Assembly: GCA_030374805.1 (NCBI GenBank)
Contig: JARGSG010000231.1
Location: forward strand, 434,001-498,000
DNA: 64,000 bases
DNA from: Gracilaria gracilis
Lineage: Eukaryota > Rhodophyta > Florideophyceae > Gracilariales > Gracilariaceae
Reading direction: 5' to 3'
Part shown: in pieces, positions 21,201 to 32,000 of the stretch
Layout: every line of letters starts with the position of its first letter
Position numbering within the stretch: position 1 is the first letter of the stretch
The notes under the pieces: model-generated
Told to the model about the DNA's origin: nothing
Databases searched by the model: none
Seen by the model: only the letters and a program-made list of their open reading frames with translations
Position numbers and translations under genes: made by a program

Positions 21201-21740
21201 GAAAAAGGGCGAAAAGCAGCCAATTAGCGCGCGCGCTCGTTCCCCTGACGTCACGCTGCACACAGCAACGCGCGCGAAAAGTCGGCGCGAAAAGCGCGCG
21301 GCGCGCGGCGCGCAGCCAAATGGTGCCGCTGTTACGTGAACGGCGCGCACAAGCCGTTGTGTGCGAGTGGGATCAATGCGTTCCCTGCGCGCACCACCAA
21401 CAGGCTGAGTCACAGCCGTCGCTCCCCGCCCGAGCCGCGTTTCACATCCGCCTTGGCCTCATCTTTGGTCCCGCTCTTTTGTTCGTATCTTCTCCGTCCT
21501 CTGCTTTGGCGTTTCTTTCGGCGCTTGGTCTATTCCTTTTGGCTACGCTGTGCTTAAAGACTGCCTCGTGTCCCCTTCTTTTTCGGCCTGTCTGCGGCGC
21601 GTTGTTTTTGGAAGCGCGCTCGCGTTTTTTGCGCGCAGCTCCGTTGGATTGTGCCTTGCGGTCAATGTCGTGCTGAGTTCGTCGTAAACAGCCGCCCATC
21701 TGAGTGAATTCCGTGCCACCAAACGTTGCTTTATCGACTC
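18272..21740. other. Gene-poor interval upstream of the TBL1-like gene
   Basis: No recognisable gene over 3.4 kb. One possible first exon is 18742-18930, a basic 62-codon frame opening at ATG and ending in a region with a good donor (TTG|GTAAGTC at about 18928); no partner exon was found. From about 21170 the sequence becomes rich in GCGCGC, as in the other 5' regions, and this part is likely the promoter of the TBL1-like gene. Confidence 0.35.
21246..21253. promoter_or_regulatory. Palindromic CRE-like site TGACGTCA
   Basis: A perfect TGACGTCA palindrome about 490 bases before the TBL1-like start codon, inside a GCGC-rich stretch. This is the classic bZIP (CREB/ATF) site. The role is inferred from sequence and position only. 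Confidence 0.35.
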
Positions 21741-23490
21741 ATGTCTTCCAAGCCCCAGACTCACACTACCGTGAGCTCAGATGAGATCAATTATCTAGTC
21801 TTCCGTTATCTACAAGAGTCCGGTACGTTTACCAAACAGTTTACTCCCGTTCCGTCTGCGTCGAACGTGCACATATGCATCGCCACCAACTCCTTTGCAT
21901 TTGAGTGTTGTTGCACTCGATTCGTTCGCGCCGTGCAGCCGTTTCAATTGCATGCTAACTTTGCGTCTGCGTCTGTTTTATTTTTGCTTGTTGCTTCCAC
22001 TTGATCCTACCTTCGCAGGATACGTGCACAGCGCTTTCGCCTTCGGCTACGAAAGCCAAGTGATCAGGACCAAAATTGATGGCTCTCAAATACCCCCAGG
22101 CGCTCTTCTTTCTTTCATCCAACGCGGCGTCAACTTTGTCGAAATCGAAGAGAGTCTCATGGACGAGAGTAAGGAAGGCACACATGCCATGGATGGCGTC
22201 ACATCGCTACTCGACGTCCACCGATGCCTTTGCAATCAGGATTTCAAGCCCCCTCGTCAAGTCAATGTAATCAATGGAACGAGTGACACTCCCATGATGA
22301 TGGACACAGACGACAAGGAACCCGCAACAAACATCGACAAAACAAAGGAACGTGTCAAGTCAAATATAGACGTGCCAGACTCGGACGTGCTCAGCCTCAG
22401 AGGACATACATCGGAGGTGTTTGTCTGCGCGTGGAACCCACGCACATCCGTGTTGGCCACGGGTTCGGGCGACTCCACAGCTCGAATCTGGCCTATACCT
22501 ACCACCTTTCCAGCCCCGTCTTCTGCGTCGGCGGCGGCAGCTGCACAGCCTTTGGTGCTGCCTCATGCAGCCGAACGGCCACGGTCAAGTACTTTAGCTA
22601 AACACAAATCCAATGATGTCACCACTTTGGATTGGAATCCAAGTGGTACACTGCTTGCAACGGGTACATATGATGGAGTTGCCAAAGTGTGGAGTGAAAC
22701 TGGCGAACTGAAGCATAGTCTTGTGCGACATACTGGACCATTGTTTTCGTTAAAGTGGAACAAGAAGGGTGATCATATACTAATTGGGTCGGTTGATAAA
22801 ACCACTACGGTATGGAACGGACTCACTGGGCAGCTTGTTCGACAATACACTATGCATGAAGCTCCCTGTTTGGATGTGGATTGGAAGGACGATCTTGTTT
22901 TCGCATCTTGTTCAACAGACAAGCTTATTTATATGCAAAGTATTGAATCCAACACCCCTATTCGCGTATACCGTGGACATGAAGACGAAATCAACTGTAT
23001 TAAGTTTGACCCGTCTGGAACACTTCTGGCTTCATGTTCTGATGACTATACAGCAAAGGTATGGAGCGCTAAGAGTCAAAAGATGGTGTGCAACCTAACA
23101 GAGCACACCAGAGAGGTGTACACAATGCAATGGTGTCCTAGTGCCAATCGGAGGTTGGTTCTCGCAACAGCATCTTTTGATGCGATGGTGAAGTTGTGGG
23201 ACGTAAGTTCAGGGCGATGTATGAAGACACTCACGGGTCATACAGATCCTGTATACTCGCTAGCATATAGTCCTGATGGCCAATACTTGGTAAGCGGTTC
23301 CTTCGATCGAACGTTTAATATCTGGAGCGCGAAGGACGGTACGCTAGTGAGACGATTTTCTGGAGATGGCGGAATCTTTGAAGTTGCGTGGAATCCAGTA
23401 GGGGACAAGATCGCTGCATGTTTTAGTAGCAATACAGTATGCGTGGTGGACTTGAGAAAGATGCTTGCAACAACGGTAAAGGCCTCTTAG
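21741..23490 (+). CDS. TBL1/TBLR1-like LisH-WD40 corepressor subunit (two exons)
   Basis: Exons 21741-21822 and 22019-23490, joined across a 196-base intron (donor G|GTACGT, acceptor CGCAG|GA). This gives 517 residues. The join restores the LisH motif, SSDEINYLVFRYLQESG followed by YVHSAFAFGYE, which matches TBL1 (ESGFSHSAFTFG). LisH and the F-box-like segment (residues about 10-95) mediate tetramer formation and corepressor contact. An acidic linker follows, then eight WD40 repeats from about residue 155 (LRGHTSEVFVCAWNP, ARIWPI, AKVWSE, TTVWNG, VYRGHEDEINCIKFDP, AKVWSA, VKLWDV, LTGHTDPVYSLAYSP). Family members (TBL1, Sif2, plant HOS15) serve in nuclear histone-deacetylase corepressor complexes. 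Convergent with the Hog gene. The second exon is also open upstream in the intron; the intron is preferred because only splicing restores LisH. Confidence 0.93.
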
Positions 23491-23720
23491 CCAGCTCACG
23501 CCCTCGTGATTTGCGATCTGAGAGAAGGCCGCCAGGAAGTGAAGGAGCTTTCGATGAAGATCCTTCGAAAAGAAAGGATCTTTGTGGAGGTTGTGCACGG
23601 TACGCTGTGCAAGGGTATAAACTGGCGGATGGGTTCTTGAAGACGAAATTGGCGAGGAAACATAGGTCAACACACACGAATTCTGTACAAAGTCCTTTTT
23701 AAGTTTGATGTTATGTATGC
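23491..23720. other. Convergent 3' region between TBL1-like and Hog genes
   Basis: Only 230 bases separate the two stop codons. The plus frame continues open in places but no gene is recognised; both 3' ends must lie in or overlap this interval. Confidence 0.4.
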
Positions 23721-24923
23721 TTAAATCGCCTGTGAGTTAACTAATGTGCACAGAGGTCTAATGCAATCGACAGAGGTTTCCACAGCGAGTCTAATAATGG
23801 AGAACAGCGATGATGGCAGCAGTCGATAGATTGCACGGATGGGTGCAAGAAGAGAAGATGCAGTAGCAGGCGACGCAGCTCTGGTCCAAGTAGTGGCCAT
23901 TATACCGTTGACAACAATGTTGCCGTCTATGGTCTGTGGGTGAAATAGACCGCGTGCCAAAACGCTCTCGACGTTGACGACCAGGTCGTTGGCGCCCGAC
24001 TCGAGGGTGACAAAATCACCGATTTTGGCGGTGTCGGCGGCTTGAATACGGTTGTTAAGGTAGAGATAGTGACTGGCAGATAGAACAATGTGCTCCTTGG
24101 ATGCAGTTGAGATTTGCACGAACGGGGCAACTACTGAGTGGTCTTGGTGCGTAAACAAGAAGATATCAGAATACGAACGATTGGAAGATGTGAGTACCCT
24201 GTCTCCAATCGCCAAATGGTTCATGCGCACGCGGCGACCATCCTCAGAGAGGACAACGGCATCACTGGGGAAACATACCGGCTCTTGAGTGGTTGGGGGT
24301 GGCTGCTCATTCTTTTCCTTCTCCTTGTGCGCGTCTTGTTGCGCCTCTTGTTGCTTGCTCGAGTACTCGAAAGGCTGATCAAGCTTCTTCTCAAAGACGC
24401 AAAAGTCGCTGAAGTGGGAGTAGGTGAGGTACAGGTGGCGCGGCTTGATGAGCATCGCCAGCTGCTCATCTTCAATGGGGACTTGGCGCGAATTGACAAA
24501 GAACCAGCTGATGGAGCTGGCATTAAACGCCCACGGGCCGCACACTCGCGGCGCGGTCTCCACGCCGGCGAAGAAAAACACATCGCTGTGCGACACGTGC
24601 GACGGCAACGGCAGCCCGAGCGGCAGGATATTGGTGCCGTCCTCGACGCGCTTGCCACCCGGCCCCTTGCACACAGCGTCGTTGGCACTCATGGACGCGG
24701 CGGGGATGAGCTGGTTGGAGGAGGCCAGCTTGTTGTACGACAGCTTGGAAGGACATGCCGAAGGGCGTCCGGAGGACAGGGTGAAGTCGGTCAGCAGGGA
24801 CTTGACCGAGAAAAGTTCGGCGTCAGCAACGGCGATGAGCAGCGCCACTATGGCAGCGGCGGCAACGACGACGCGACGGAGCGACGGAGCGACGAGCGAC
24901 GGCTTCATGGCGGACGGGCGCAT
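23721..24923 (-). CDS. Secreted protein with Hedgehog-type Hint (Hog) domain
   Basis: 400 residues from the ATG at 24923 (a second ATG at 24908 is also possible). An N-terminal signal peptide is clear: basic LRR, then VVVAAAAIVALLIAVADA, cut before ELFSV. Residues about 35-185 form a Cys-containing N-terminal domain I do not recognise. A charged Gln/Glu/Pro-rich linker leads to the Hint fold at about 217-345. It opens with the nucleophile in EPVCFPSD, then the AIGDRVL turn, then the TxxH-like block ISTASKEHIVLSASHYLYL with the block-B His, and ends in GLFHPQTIDGNIVVNGIMAT. Hog domains self-cleave through a thioester and can attach a lipid to the upstream part. Hog-only proteins occur outside animals, including in red algae. 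No homing endonuclease is present. A hydrophobic C-terminal helix follows. Divergent from the kinase gene. Confidence 0.85.
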   Translation of the reverse strand: MRPSAMKPSLVAPSLRRVVVAAAAIVALLIAVADAELFSVKSLLTDFTLSSGRPSACPSKLSYNKLASSNQLIPAASMSANDAVCKGPGGKRVEDGTNILPLGLPLPSHVSHSDVFFFAGVETAPRVCGPWAFNASSISWFFVNSRQVPIEDEQLAMLIKPRHLYLTYSHFSDFCVFEKKLDQPFEYSSKQQEAQQDAHKEKEKNEQPPPTTQEPVCFPSDAVVLSEDGRRVRMNHLAIGDRVLTSSNRSYSDIFLFTHQDHSVVAPFVQISTASKEHIVLSASHYLYLNNRIQAADTAKIGDFVTLESGANDLVVNVESVLARGLFHPQTIDGNIVVNGIMATTWTRAASPATASSLLAPIRAIYRLLPSSLFSIIRLAVETSVDCIRPLCTLVNSQAI

Positions 24924-25662
24924 GTACAACTATGCAGTTCGAAGCTCGAACAGCACAAGGACAGCAGTAGATACGGGCGCGTTGAAGTTTTCTGTTGCGC
25001 CGCGGCCACGAGCCGCGCGCGCATCATAGGTAAAGTTTACGAGCTCGTGCCACTTGCTCGGTCGGAGCTCGAGGCAGACGGTGAGATGCTGACTGCGGGG
25101 CGAGAAACGGCCCCAACGCGGCGTGCATCACATGGGCGCAGCGGCGCGTATATCAAAGTTTTAGCATGGAACACGTGTCATAGCCATGGAACACGTGTCA
25201 TAGCCATGACACACGTGTCGTAGCCGTGGTACACGTGGCAGAGCCATGGCTCGTGGAAGGTAAAGAAGAGGCGCCGATCACTGCGGCGTGGCGCATCGTC
25301 TGACCAATCAAGTTGCGCGCGCGCGTCAAAAACGCGCGCACGCCTTTTGAATAAAAGACGCGCGGAGCTTCCACCAGCGCACACATGTGTCGCGCGCGCG
25401 CGAGCGCGCGAGCGCGCCATTCACGTCCGCCACCGTTTCGGCCGTCATCATTCATTCGAGCCACACGCACGCGCGTAGCGTAGTAGAGAGCGCCAGTTAT
25501 CCAAGCGCGCGCGCGCGCGCCCCGCCGTAAACGTATCCGAGCAGGTACGCACCACGCCGCCGCAGCCGCCGTGCCCGAGCAGCCCCCAGCGCGCGCGCCG
25601 CCTTCCGCACGCCCGCCCGCGCCCGCAGCGCGCTTTCGTGCGCCGCTCGCCGCCTGCGTCGC
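24924..25662. promoter_or_regulatory. Divergent promoter region of Hog and kinase genes
   Basis: About 740 bases between divergent starts. It contains the four-unit CACGTG array (25165-25249), an AATAAAAG string at about 25349 and long CGCGCG runs (25312-25420 and 25505-25520). Confidence 0.5.
25165..25249. promoter_or_regulatory. Tandem G-box array: four 20-bp units each with CACGTG
   Basis: Units CATGGAACACGTGTCATAGC (25165 and 25185, identical), CATGACACACGTGTCGTAGC (25205) and CGTGGTACACGTGGCAGAGC (25225), then a partial CATGG. The palindrome CACGTG recurs at 25172, 25192, 25212 and 25232, so every 20 bases and on nearly the same helical face. CACGTG is the site of bHLH and plant-type bZIP (G-box) factors. 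The substitutions fall largely outside the CACGTG cores. Confidence 0.7.
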
Positions 25663-25938
25663 ATGCACATGCACGCGCAGCTCTCAACGCCGCCGCCGCA
25701 CGCGGCGGCGCCCTCGTCGTGCCCGACTGCCGCCCCCGCTGCGCGCCCGCCCTTGGGCGACGTCGGCTCCGACGACGACTGGCACTGCACCATGGGCTCC
25801 AACTCGGACGCCGACGACGAGCCCGTCGTGTCCCCGTCCCCGTCCCCGTCCCCGCCGCCGTCTTGCGCAGCGCGTCTGCACCACGAGCAACAGCAGCCTG
25901 ACGACCACCACCACCAACTTGACGACGAGGACGACGAG

Positions 25939-25973
<35 letters not shown>

Positions 25974-28212
25974 GCAGCAGTGCATACTCATTCCTAATTA
26001 CCGCGGCGTGAGCAATTCGCGCGCGTGTGTGCGCGTGCCGTCTGTCGATCGAGCGCGTTGCTTCTCGTCGTCGTCGTCGTCGTCGTGCGAGCCGCCGATA
26101 CCGCCCTCATCGTCGCCGCCGTCCGCCCCGCCTTCCGCCACCGGCAAGCACGCCTCCAAGTTCGTGTCCTTCGACACCAACGCGCGCGCGCTACCGCACT
26201 CGGTGGCGTCCACGCTATCGGCCAGCAGCTCCTTCTCCGCGGGCGGCGTAATCATGGACGACGGCTCACCCTCATCCGACGGCGCGCCGCCGCCGCCGCT
26301 GCCCCACTCTTCGTCGAGCACCCCGTCGCGCTTCGCGCAGTCAAAGCTCGTCGCCACCATGCGGCAGTTGCGAAACGGCACCTCCAGCGAGAAGAACGCC
26401 GCGCCTCCGCTCAACGAGCCGCTGCCGAAGAGTCTCTCCAACGGCCACATTAACTACAGCCCGTCGTCTGCCTCCTCTTCCACTTGTATCTCGCAGCGCT
26501 CTTCGGCCGTTGCGCCGCCCGCCGCCGCCGTTGCGCCCGACGCCTCCGTGCAGCGTGGCACGCACATGTATGAGTTACCGGCGCTTGTACCCAATTCCAA
26601 CGCGTACAAGAGTGATCGACCCACCAGCGCCATTGCAGAGTCGCACAAGGCGCCCGGCGGCAGCGGACCGAGCGTCTTTTCTCTCTACGCGTCGCCGTCC
26701 ATCTCGCGCAGGTTCTCGCCACGGAGGAGTTATCAACCGGCGCCTACGCCTACCACCAAGACGCTATCGTTTCTGGAATGTGTACTGGAGCTGCTCAAGG
26801 GCACCGTTGTGCACAAGCGGCGCAGCTTTATGCATCACCCGCAGGTGTACCTGTGGCTCACGTCGGACCTGTGTGAGGTTCGCTACCGCTTCTCGCGGAA
26901 GGGCAACGTGCCCGTGACGGAGATTGTGCCGCTGTGCAATGTTAGCAAGCTGCGCGGTTCGGACCGCGAGCTCAGCATGGAGTTTAGCGACGGGCGTAAG
27001 CGCGTGGAGTTCATGTTCCCGTCGAAGGGCAGCGCGGATGTGTGGCTCAGCGGGCTGTGCTGCTTGGTTCCGGCGTATGCCAGTGTGCGGTCGCGCGACC
27101 AACCGGTTGGACTGCGCGAAAATTATGACCCGTTGACGGACTCGTGGAACGGTAAGAAGATTGAGTCCAGAAAACGGCTGGACGGGTACATCCTGCTGGG
27201 CACGATTGGTAGAGGGTCGTTTGGTAAGGTGAAACTGGCGCTCTCTACGCAGGACAGACAGTTTTACGCGGTGAAGGTGCTGAGTAAGGCGATGATGCGC
27301 AAGCGCATGAGGTCCATCCCTGTGAATGGAATGTACGTGAATTGTGGCGATTTTGGGGAGCTGGAGGCGAAGGACGTGAACGAAATCGAGGTGATGCGGT
27401 CGCTTGAGCACGAGAACGTGATCCAGTGCATCGGGGTGTACAACGACACGTCGGAGGACCGGTTCTACATTGTGCTGGAGTTTGTAGCGCGTGGCCCCAT
27501 CATGAGCTCGGCCAAGCTCAAGGGCGCAGACCCGCTGAACGTGGAGCGGGCACGGAAGGCGTTCGTGGACGTGCTGGCTGGGGTGGAGTACCTGCACCAC
27601 CTGAAGATTGCGCATCGCGACATCAAGCCGGACAACCTGCTCGAGGCCGGCGACGGCACGGTGAAGATCTCGGACTTTGGGGCGGCCGTAAAATGTGAGG
27701 CGGCCGATGGAGGCGGAGTGGCGGTGGAGGAGCATTGTACGGCGGGTACTCCGGCGTTCACGGCGCCGGAGGTGGCCATCTCGGACAATGCTCCAAAGCA
27801 GGCGGTGAACTTGTTGAGGGCGGACATGTGGTCATTGGGGGCCACGCTGTACTACATGATGTTTGGACGCGCGCCGTTCATCGCGCGCTCGGTGTTCGAG
27901 ATGTACGACACGATCTGCAAGCAGGAGCTGGAGTTCCCCAGCGGCGTGGACGCGAACAGCGACGTTTGTGCGTTGATTCGCATGCTGTTGAGGAAGGACC
28001 CGGCGCGACGCGCGACAGTGGAGGACGTTTTGAAGAGCGCGTGGGTGTCGAAAAGCGCGGCGGTGGCGGAGAAGGTGGAGAGCATCCGACGCGCGGTGGC
28101 GAAGCATCGCGGCGACCGCGGCGTTGTGGACGTTGGCGCGGCTGCGTCGCAGCGTGTCGCCGATGGCGTCGTGCGTGTGGCGCGTGGTGGTTGGTATAAA
28201 CATGCGCGGTAG
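25663..28212 (+). CDS. CaMKK/LKB1-like Ser/Thr kinase with N-terminal PH-like domain
   Basis: 849 residues. The first 330 are low-complexity (poly-His/Asp, poly-Ser, Pro) and probably disordered. Residues about 365-475 look like a PH fold (LKGTVVHKRRSFMHHPQVYLWL ending in SKGSADVWLSGLCCLVPA). The kinase domain spans about 505-800: Gly loop GTIGRGSFGKV, Lys in YAVKVLSK, catalytic loop HRDIKPDNLL (about 652), DFG at 671 and activation segment GTPAFTAPEV. The GTPAF-APE segment and the insert after the first lobe Lys (RKRMRSIP) resemble the CaMKK/LKB1/plant GRIK group, which phosphorylates AMPK/SnRK1-type kinases. No calmodulin-binding tail is obvious. The first ATG of the frame (25663) is used, but a later start would only shorten the disordered region. 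No intron. Confidence 0.82.
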
Positions 28213-29062
28213 CTGAGAGCTCTCTGGCGTTTCTTTATTTATTTTTTCTTTTTTTTTTGGTACAAGGGTACATATGTGTAAAACGGTGCGCTTGGTACTC
28301 GCGTACGTCATCATCGCAACTGCCGTTTTATTTATCGCCGTGGTGCGTGCGTTTATTGCGCAGGCAGCTTCGCGAAGCGAGCGGAGCGCGCTGCCGCCTC
28401 TTTTTGACAAACGAAAACTTTGTGTTGCTTCAAACCGCTGTCTATTTTTAGCGCGCGGATTTACTGTACCCTTGGTACACGTACCACCAGTCAGCTGAAA
28501 AGCGCTCTCCTATAATCGTTTGTCACTTGTTCACGTGCTGTGCGCGCGTCGTCTCGCGCCGCCGACGCCGGCCGCTGCGCCTGCCCGCTGCCGCCTAACC
28601 TTTTGTATTGTACTGTAAAGTTAACAGCTTTTTATACCGCCCGTGCGCGCCATTGGCAACGCCCACTCGCAGAATGCCGCACATAGCAGATGCAATCTCG
28701 CATCTGCAGAATCTGCACGCATTGCCATTCCGCATTCTGGCGTGAAATGTGGTGTAAATCGTGTCCACGTGTCAGAGTTGTTCGTTCTCACAGCTGTGGC
28801 GCGTGTACGAGCAGCATGTCGTCGACTCGACAGGGCCGTTTGCGCTTCCAAGTTGGAATGGAACTGTGTGTGTGTGCATGCGCGCATCGGCTGGTGCACG
28901 TCACACTCGCTACACCGCCGTGAACAAGCGCCTCACCGCCCTCATCGGCTACCGTTGGTACGACGGTACCTCGCACTCACACATATACACTTTGCATCCG
29001 GCGCGCAATGCCGCGCGCGTGAACATCACACTCCGTTGCGCGCAGCGCCCCGCGTCCGCGTC
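28213..29062. other. Intergenic region, kinase 3' end and VPS13 promoter
   Basis: A T-rich stretch follows the kinase stop. An inverted repeat, TACAAGGGTACA (28261) and TGTACCCTTGGTA (about 28466), brackets about 200 bases and could be a small non-autonomous element. Inside it, GCTTCGCGAAGC (28367-28378) is a perfect palindrome nested in GGCAGC/GCTGCC arms. CGCGC runs precede the VPS13 start. Confidence 0.4.
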
Positions 29063-32000
29063 ATGTTAGAGAGCGTGCTGGCCGACGTGCTCACGCGCGT
29101 GCTGGGTCAGTATCTGGAGGGAATCGACCGCCAGAGCGTCACCTTCGGCGCCTGGTCCGGTCTGGTTGAGCTGCGCGGCGTTGCGCTGCGCCCAGAGGCG
29201 CTTGCCGTGCTGTTCGAGACGCTGGGCATCAACCTGCCCGTCACCGTGGAGGCGGGCTTCATCGGCCTGTTGCGACTCAACGTGCCGTGGAATGCCATCG
29301 GAACCACCCCCGTGCTCATCACGCTGGAGGATATCACCATCATCGCCAGGCCGGTGCGCGGCGACGGCTCGGATGACTCGGAGCTGCAGCTGCGCGAGCG
29401 TCGTATCAAGCGCGCGCGTCTCAACACCGACGACGCTGTGCGCGAGGCGTCGTGGGGCGTCAGCTCTGAGACGCAGAGTAAGGCTACTTCGTCGTGGGGC
29501 ACCTGGCTGGTCAGCGATCAGCTGCGTGCAAAAGTCATCGACAACATCCAGGTCCATCTCAAGGACATCATCATCCGCTTTGAGGACCCGTTTTCCGACA
29601 AGCAGCGCCCGTATCTCACCTCCGTCGTGTGCGACTCGCTAAAGATCGTGTCCGCCAACGAGGCGTGGACCGAGGCCTTTGTGGAACGTGCTGACGATCA
29701 ACCCACCAGGAAGCTCATGGAGGTCAGCGGCTTTCGAGTCGACTTTGCCCCGATAACGAGACGCGACCAGCCGGGCGCCTCGCTTTCGACCGATTCGCCG
29801 TCGTCCGCGTCGGCAAGGCGCTTTCAGACCCCAGAGCTGCTGCGCCAGTTTGTCAGGGGCGACGACCAGCCTGTTTCGCCGTCGGCCTCTGCGTCGACGA
29901 ACGCGGAGAGTATAATTAATCCAATAGAAGGCTTCATGCGAATTCTTCTGTCGCCCAACAACGTGCCCACTGTTAGTGGTTTCGACCTTCACCAACTTGC
30001 TCCCGCTGTCGATCTCGATATTCGCTTCCCTAACGTAACCTGCAGCCTTAACGATGTACAATATACCTCACTACTTCAGACTTCCGTATATTTTGCTCGC
30101 CTGGCCACGCGAGGTGTTCGACCGAAGACCGCAAAGGCGAGATGGGTATGGGCCATTGACCAACTCCTTCCGGGTTTCAGTGATCGCCGCAAACGCGCTC
30201 TACGTTTATCAAATGCTGGTATTGTGGAGACGAGGACCAAGCGATTAGTATACGCTGCGTATCGCAAGTCACTCTTGAAGGCTCGACGTACTGGTGTTGA
30301 AGAGCCTAGCGAAATTGCGGAAGAGCTGGAGAATATAGAGGCTTCGATGACGTATGAAGAGATAATAGCGTTTCGTGACTGGATAGACCGACAGATAGAC
30401 ACAAACAACGAGGAATGGCAAGCTATCACAAAGAAAGAAGAAAACCCCGAAGCAGCGCAGGAAGGTGGAACTACAACCTCGACATTCTGGAGAATGTTAG
30501 GGTACACAGACGAGCAAGGAGACCAGAACAAACCACAATCTCAGTCTACCAACAGCAGCACATCATTTACTCAAGTCGATAACCAGAAACAAATCAATTT
30601 ACCAGAGCGTGAAAACGATTCCATATCGAAACGCGGGAGCCCTTACTCTGACCAACACACTTCTCTATCGTTGCGTGTCGCGTTTCTTCTGCAAAGCGTT
30701 ACTTTCAATCTTTCTCGAGGGGGATACCCACGAGAATCTATCGCGCGTCTTTCTTGCACCTTGCGAAACATACGAGCCGGGGTTCTGGTTTCCTCCGCAA
30801 ACGACCTCATTACTGAAGCTGTTCTTGGGTCAGTGGAAGTGTGGGATGTACAGAAAAGCACGCTTCTTGTTTACAATCGGGTTGGTATTCCAGGAAGCGT
30901 GGAAGAGTATCATACGGACTCTTTGCAAAGCGCGTATCCCATGGATATCAGCGACGCGCTGGAGTCCATTCGCGATGGTTCCAATCCTGCCAGTGAGGTT
31001 TTGTTGCATCAAGAAGCTTATTCAGATCAGGAAAGCGATACATCAGTTGGAGAGAATCAATACGACTCTCAGTCGTCCCAATCTCTAACTTCAGCAGTGG
31101 CGCAATCAGCTTCATCTGGAAGGAGAAGAAAGCGAGCAAGGGCATACGGAGCTGCTGTACGGGATTCAACTCCACTGACTTTTCGCGTGACTGAAGAAGA
31201 GTTCATAGGAACTTCTCGAACCTCTTCTCTTTGTCGATACACCGCTGCATTTCGGTATAAGAAGCAAGGGCGACAAGAAGGAGCTGAAGATCCGTCCGCT
31301 CCAAAGACACATTTGGATGTGTCCATTGCAACTCTAGAAGCTGTGGTAGATGGTCCAAGAGGTTCATTTGTTTGGGGGCTAAAGTTTTGGCGCCCAAGAG
31401 GGATGGCCCAGGATCCAATAATGGCGTTCTTAGGCGCAGCCGCAGGAGCTAGAATTGCCGAGCTTCGAATGGAAATTGAGGAAGCATTGGTCGCGAACAA
31501 GATACCTCTTCAAGTCAACGCCGTGATTCTGGCTCCTCGATTTATCATTCCCGGAGGCAAGTCCTCATCCCCAGCCATTGTAGTAAACATGGGAACTATA
31601 GGAGTTTGTACGTCGGGCAACGCGCCGAGTTTTAGCTCTGCTGAGCGTCAAGACTTGACGCGAAGGATAAGGTACTCGAATTACGTTATGACACTTGACA
31701 ATCTTGGTATGTACTACTGTCCTAGTCTTGATACAGCTCTTTCAAAATCGCCACAGACGAATGTCGATGAGCACAATCAGTCAGGAGTACTTCCGGGAAG
31801 CGAAATATACGCCACTGATACCTCTGGTGTGGAACGGATCATTCGCCCATTTTCTTTGCGATTCATGGTGCAGACTTTGAGAGACGCAACCATGGTTCAG
31901 GTTGTGCGTCATTCTTCTCATGATTGGACATCATCAGAAGATAATATCGCAAAGGTAAGGGTCCGCGGGACCGTCCCAGATGTTTCTCTTATTCTCACAC

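Noticed and set aside
23721-24923. Hint domain as an intein
   Set aside because: No homing endonuclease, no C-terminal His-Asn splice junction and no host protein interrupted; the signal peptide and block pattern fit a Hog protein.
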